Shown here piece after piece: positions 60,246 through 64,000 of a DNA stretch of 64,000 bases. Made by a program: the position numbers and the translations under genes. The stretch spans positions 3,756,501 through 3,820,500 of the forward strand of contig OX359275.1 of assembly GCA_947179155.2 (NCBI GenBank). Direction: 5' to 3'. Each line of letters opens with the position of its first letter. Positions within the stretch are counted from its first letter, which is position 1. The notes beneath the pieces are model-generated. The model had not been told where the DNA came from and ran no database searches. It was given only the letters and a program-made list of their open reading frames with translations. Origin of the DNA: Hedera helix. Taxonomy: Eukaryota > Streptophyta > Magnoliopsida > Apiales > Araliaceae.

Positions 60246-61446
60246 GTGTGTCTTCAGGAACATGTTTGCTTCTCTGTATAAATATAGAGACCACTTGCGT
60301 GTCTTGATAACTGTGATGCTTTATGTGCCAGTCTTTAGGTGAATAGCAAAATCTTGGTTATTTTCTATGTGTTTATCTTTATGGATTGTATAATTAGTAT
60401 TGCTTAAACATTATGGTAAATCCCATGGAATTCTTGTTCTCTTTATTGCTGTGAAATTTTAATTCATTCACAAGCGGAACAACTTATTGTAATAAAAAAT
60501 TTACAATAGAGAATCCATCGCATCATATTATGAGAGCACCCGTTCATGTTATGTACTTGTCGCCACTATTAGTTTACATACAAAATCTACAAAAGAGAAC
60601 AAAATTTTCCTGAACAATAAATGGTCAAGTTGTTATAAAAAAAAATGGAGCAAAACCAGAAGTATTTTTATAGCAGTGAAAAAATCATAACGTTAGAAAG
60701 TAGTTGCAGAAAAGCAGGACAACCAAAAAAGAAAATTGCGAATGCACAATTGACTCTTTCTTTTCTGAAACATTGGCGAGAACAGACTGCTTAAAAAGTT
60801 AGGTTAATTTTAGCAAAATAATGGGCTAATTGGGTGTGCACACGTGAGGCTCAACGATTCAAAATTTCCATAAACAGAAAAACAAAATAAAATAGGCAAT
60901 GGATTTTAGATACATAATGTCGGTACCTTGTGGGTTTGAATCAACACTTAGTGGAACAAGCTCAAGATTGTAGATTGCAGGTGAATTATATTCTTGAACC
61001 CACTATCTTTGATACAAACAATTGAACTTGCACACATACCAAAAGTCCCGAATCCACATGAGTCCGCGGTTGGGCGCGTTCTAGGCTATGCGCCATATCC
61101 CAGATTTTCATAAAGGCTCTAGAGAGTTTGCCAAAGTCTCTCATAAGAAGCGACCATTACCTCTACCTTTATATAGGCGAATCCATCAAGTGTAAACTGA
61201 CATACACCACCCTTTAGGGCTATGAGTCTCATTAAGAATCTAAATGATTCAACATATCACAATTTGTCAGTAAGCACCACATGCACAAAGGAGAGACGTA
61301 AATTATTGTGGTGCCATAATGAAGTAATTTCGTGACTTGTTGTTACCCATTGAACCCAATTCATGGAATCTCTAATCATATGGGTTGGGTTTCCATCACG
61401 TATTACTTACTTAAGATATTGGCAACAGTCACATCCCTCTCGATGC
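60246..61446 (-). other. AP1M intron remnant, then the copia 3' end and probable LTR
   Basis: 60246 to about 60450 is probably intron sequence following GTGTGTC. From about 60880 to 61440 the minus strand shows a TATA box (CCTATATAAAGG, 61167-61180) and a leader-like stretch, downstream of the copia RNase H, which suggests the copia 3' LTR. I could not find its exact TG and CA ends. No coding sequence seen. Confidence 0.45.
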
Positions 61447-63565
61447 CTCTTAGACGTCCTTTTTAGTCAATCCTTTTGTGAGCGAATCCGCTAAATTCCT
61501 TTCACATCTCACGAATTCCATGGAAATAATACCGTTACTGATCAGCCCTCGAACTATATTATGTCTCAAGCGAATATGTCTTTGTTTCCCATTATAAACA
61601 TGGTTCATTGCTCGACCAATAGCTGCTTGAGAATCACAATGCAGAGAGATGGAAGGAATTGGTTTTGACCATAATGGTATGTCCGCTAATAAATTCCTCA
61701 GCCACTCTGCTTCTATACCTGCCAATTCTAAAGCAATAAATTCAGATTCCATAGTAGATCTAGCAGTACAAGTTTGTTTAGCAGACCTCCAAGAGACAGT
61801 TCCCCCACCTAAAGTAAACACATATCCACTAGTGGAGTTTGTCTCATCATTATCGTCTCATCATTATCAGATACCCAATTAGCACCACAATATCCTTCTA
61901 AAACATTAGGATGACCAGTAAAATGTACACCTACATTAACTGTTCCTTTAAATACCTCATTAGTCGTGACAATGCATTCCAATGATCTTGAGAATGCTTA
62001 TGTTTATATCTGCTAAGTCTACTAATGGCATATGCAATATCAGGTCGAGTACAACTCATTAAATACATTACACTATCAATGATTTTGGCATATTCAGTTT
62101 GTGCAATACCATTCCTTTTATTTTTCTTTAAGTGCACATTAAAGTCACAAGGTGTTCCTAATGACTCTTCATTAAAGAAATTAAATTTCTTAAGGATGTT
62201 TTCCACATAATGAGACTGAGATAAAACCAAACCATGTGCAGTTTTATTAATTTTCATGCCAAGAATCAAATCTGCTTCTCCTAAATCTTTCATGTCAAGT
62301 TTAGAAAATAAAAATATTTTAGTAATTTTCACAACTTTCTCAACAATCCCAAATATAAGCAAGTCATCCACATATAAACAAATAATCACACCACAATTTT
62401 CATTGAATCTACTATAGACACAACTATCAGATTCATTTGCCACAAAATCATTAGACAAGAGAGTTTTATTAAATTTTTCATTCCATTATTTTGGAGCTTG
62501 TTTTAAACCATACAAGGATTTTACCAGTCTACACACTTTTTGTTCTTCTCCTGGAACTTCAAACCCTTCTAGTTGACACATATATATCTCTTCATTTGAC
62601 TCTCCATTCAAAAAAGGTAGTTTTAACATCTATTTGGTGAATTATTAATTTATGAATAGATGCCAAAGCAATTAAAATTCTTATGGTTGCAATTTTAGTC
62701 ACTGGTGAATAAGTGTCAAAATAGTCAAACCCTTCCTTTTGAGTAAACTCTTTGGCCACAAGTCTCGCCTTAAACTTATCAGTAGACCCATCAACATTTA
62801 ACTTCTTTTTAAACACCCATTTAAAACCAATGAGTTTGCATCCTCTAGGCAAATTAACTAGTTCCCATGTATGATTAGACATAATGGATTCTAGTTCACT
62901 ATTAATAGCATCTTTCCAAAAGGTTGCATCAATTGATTTCATTGCTTCTTCATAAGTTTTAGGATTGTGTTCAGTTATAAAAGCAATTATAAAATCAGGG
63001 ACAATTTTTTTCTTAAAACGTTGTCTTTTACTTCTATTAGGTGCAGGTTCAGATTCTTTATCTTTCCTTTTAAGACGTTCATTTGAAGATGAACGGTCCA
63101 TATCTCTTATTCTCATTGGAAGTATATTTTTAAAAAATTCTGCATCTTTAGTTCCCAAAATAGAATTATTTTGATAATTACTAGTCTCATCTTTAATTAC
63201 CAAAAATCTATACGCAACACTATTTGAAGCATATCCAATAAAAATACAATCCATTGTTTTAGGTCCAATTTTATTTCTTTTAAATTCTGGTATAGCTACT
63301 TTAGCCAGACACCCCCACACTTTAAGGTACCCCAAGTTAGGTGCATGATTCTTCCATAATTGATATGGTGTAGAATCTATCCTTTTATGTGGAACTCTAT
63401 TTAAAATATGATTTGCAGAAAAACAAGCTCCCCCTCACAAATTAGAAGGTAAACCAGAGCTAATTAATATGGCATTTATCATATCTTTAAGTGTTCTATT
63501 TTTTCTTTCCGCGACTCCATTGGACTGTGGAGAATAAGGTGGAGAAGTTTCATGTACAATTCAAT
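61447..63565 (-). pseudogene. Ty1/copia pol relic (integrase end, RT, RNase H)
   Basis: Minus strand in order: integrase end (PYSPQSNGVAERKNRTLKDM, then VWGCLAKV), RT (WELVNLPRGCKLIGFKWVFK, KARLVAKEFTQKEG, YSPVTKIATIR, catalytic LYVDDLLIFG) and RNase H (STSGYVF, SWRSAKQTC, ESEFIAL, HCDSQAAI, RHIRLRHNIV). Lesions: TGA at 63435-63437 for Trp, an extra T in a run near 62612, TAA at 62486-62488 for Gln, a lost base near 61945, and a 14-base tandem duplication at 61841-61868. Gag and most of integrase are missing because a CACTA element interrupts it at 63566. Integrase-before-RT order confirms the copia class. Confidence 0.93.
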
Positions 63566-64000
63566 CACTACTAGAAAATCGACCTATAGCGTCGAGCTAT
63601 AGCGACGGTCGAGTCGAAACCGTCGCTATAGAATGGAAAAAGGACCTATTGCAACGGTCGACTCCTAACCGTCGTTATAGATCAAAAAATTGGCAATATA
63701 GCAATGGTCGATTGATGACTGTCGCTATAGAAGAAAAATATAGGCTCTATAGTAACGGTCATCAGTCGACCGTCGCTATAGAAAAAAAATATAGGCCCTA
63801 TAGTAACGGTCATCAGTCGACCGTCGCTATAGAAAAAAAATATAGGCCCTATAGCGACGGGCGACTCTGACTGTCGCTATAAACAAATAAAATTGGACCT
63901 ATAGCGGCGGTCGACTCCTGACCGCTATAGAAGACTTCCCTCCATTATTTTCACGCCCTATGCTTCCATTATTTTCGCATTCCCTCACAAAGACTCTGTT
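63566..64000 (+). mobile_element. CACTA (En/Spm-type) transposon, left end
   Basis: CACTACTAGAAAATCGACC is a typical CACTA terminal inverted repeat. It is followed from 63580 to about 63930 by about seven subterminal units, each an inverted repeat of the type CTATAGCGACGGTCGA...CCGTCGCTATAG separated by A-rich spacers. Such subterminal repeats bind the element's transposase. The three bases AAT before it may be the target duplication; the other end lies outside the window. The long open frame over the array (63649-63870) is only a by-product of the repeats. Confidence 0.88.

Noticed and set aside
63649..63870. 73-residue frame with repeated peptide (YSNGHQSTVAIEKKYRP)
   Set aside because: It is a translation of the CACTA subterminal repeats.

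Overview
This is nuclear DNA from a flowering plant. The window holds plant-type Ty3/gypsy elements (Athila-like, and chromovirus-like elements of Tekay/Del type), a Ty1/copia element, a CACTA terminus, Helitron-like sequence, and intron-split exons of a plant AP-1 complex mu subunit. The sequence is very AT-rich and almost entirely transposon-derived. I see no intact host gene, no bacterial or organellar genes and no RNA gene. The species cannot be fixed from sequence alone.

Layout. 1-6934: 3' half of an Athila-type element (pol, a second 3' ORF, 3' LTR). 6935-7064: tail of an older LTR. 7065-18722: a LARD-like non-coding element with two almost identical 4.7-kb LTRs, 5-bp target duplication GTCAC, primer-binding site and polypurine tract. 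18729-26274: AT-rich DNA built largely of ~490-bp repeats with Helitron-like heads, holding a foldback MITE and a solo Tekay-type LTR. 26275-35179: a minus-strand Tekay-type chromovirus in circularly permuted order (pol 3' half, one LTR, gag, pol 5' half). 35313-44118: a plus-strand relative with a large internal deletion (TSD ACACT); its 3' LTR contains a 2.88-kb solo LTR of a second family (37939-40815, TSD AAACG). 44119-48454: more ~490-bp repeats, a 520-bp tandem duplication and a Helitron-like segment with a relic RPA-type protein. 48455-59075: an old LTR of the second family interrupted by a young full-length element of the same family (49650-59002, TSD GTACA). 59229-60245: five exons of an AP-1 mu pseudogene. 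61447-63565: minus-strand Ty1/copia pol relic, cut by a CACTA element that starts at 63566 and leaves the window.

How it fits together. The order of nesting can be read from target duplications: the ~490-bp repeats are an old substrate; the Tekay-type insertions came next; the LARD-like element, the solo LTR at 37939 and the element at 49650 are recent. The LARD-like element and the 49650 element cannot encode their own transposition, yet their LTR pairs are nearly identical, so both were probably moved in trans. The four Tekay/LARD LTR types share a transcribed-leader plan: a GC-rich palindromic cassette whose sequence differs in each type, then GGGTC repeats, then an array of 39-bp hairpin units. 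That shared plan, the permuted element and the orphan ORFs are the most interesting signals here.
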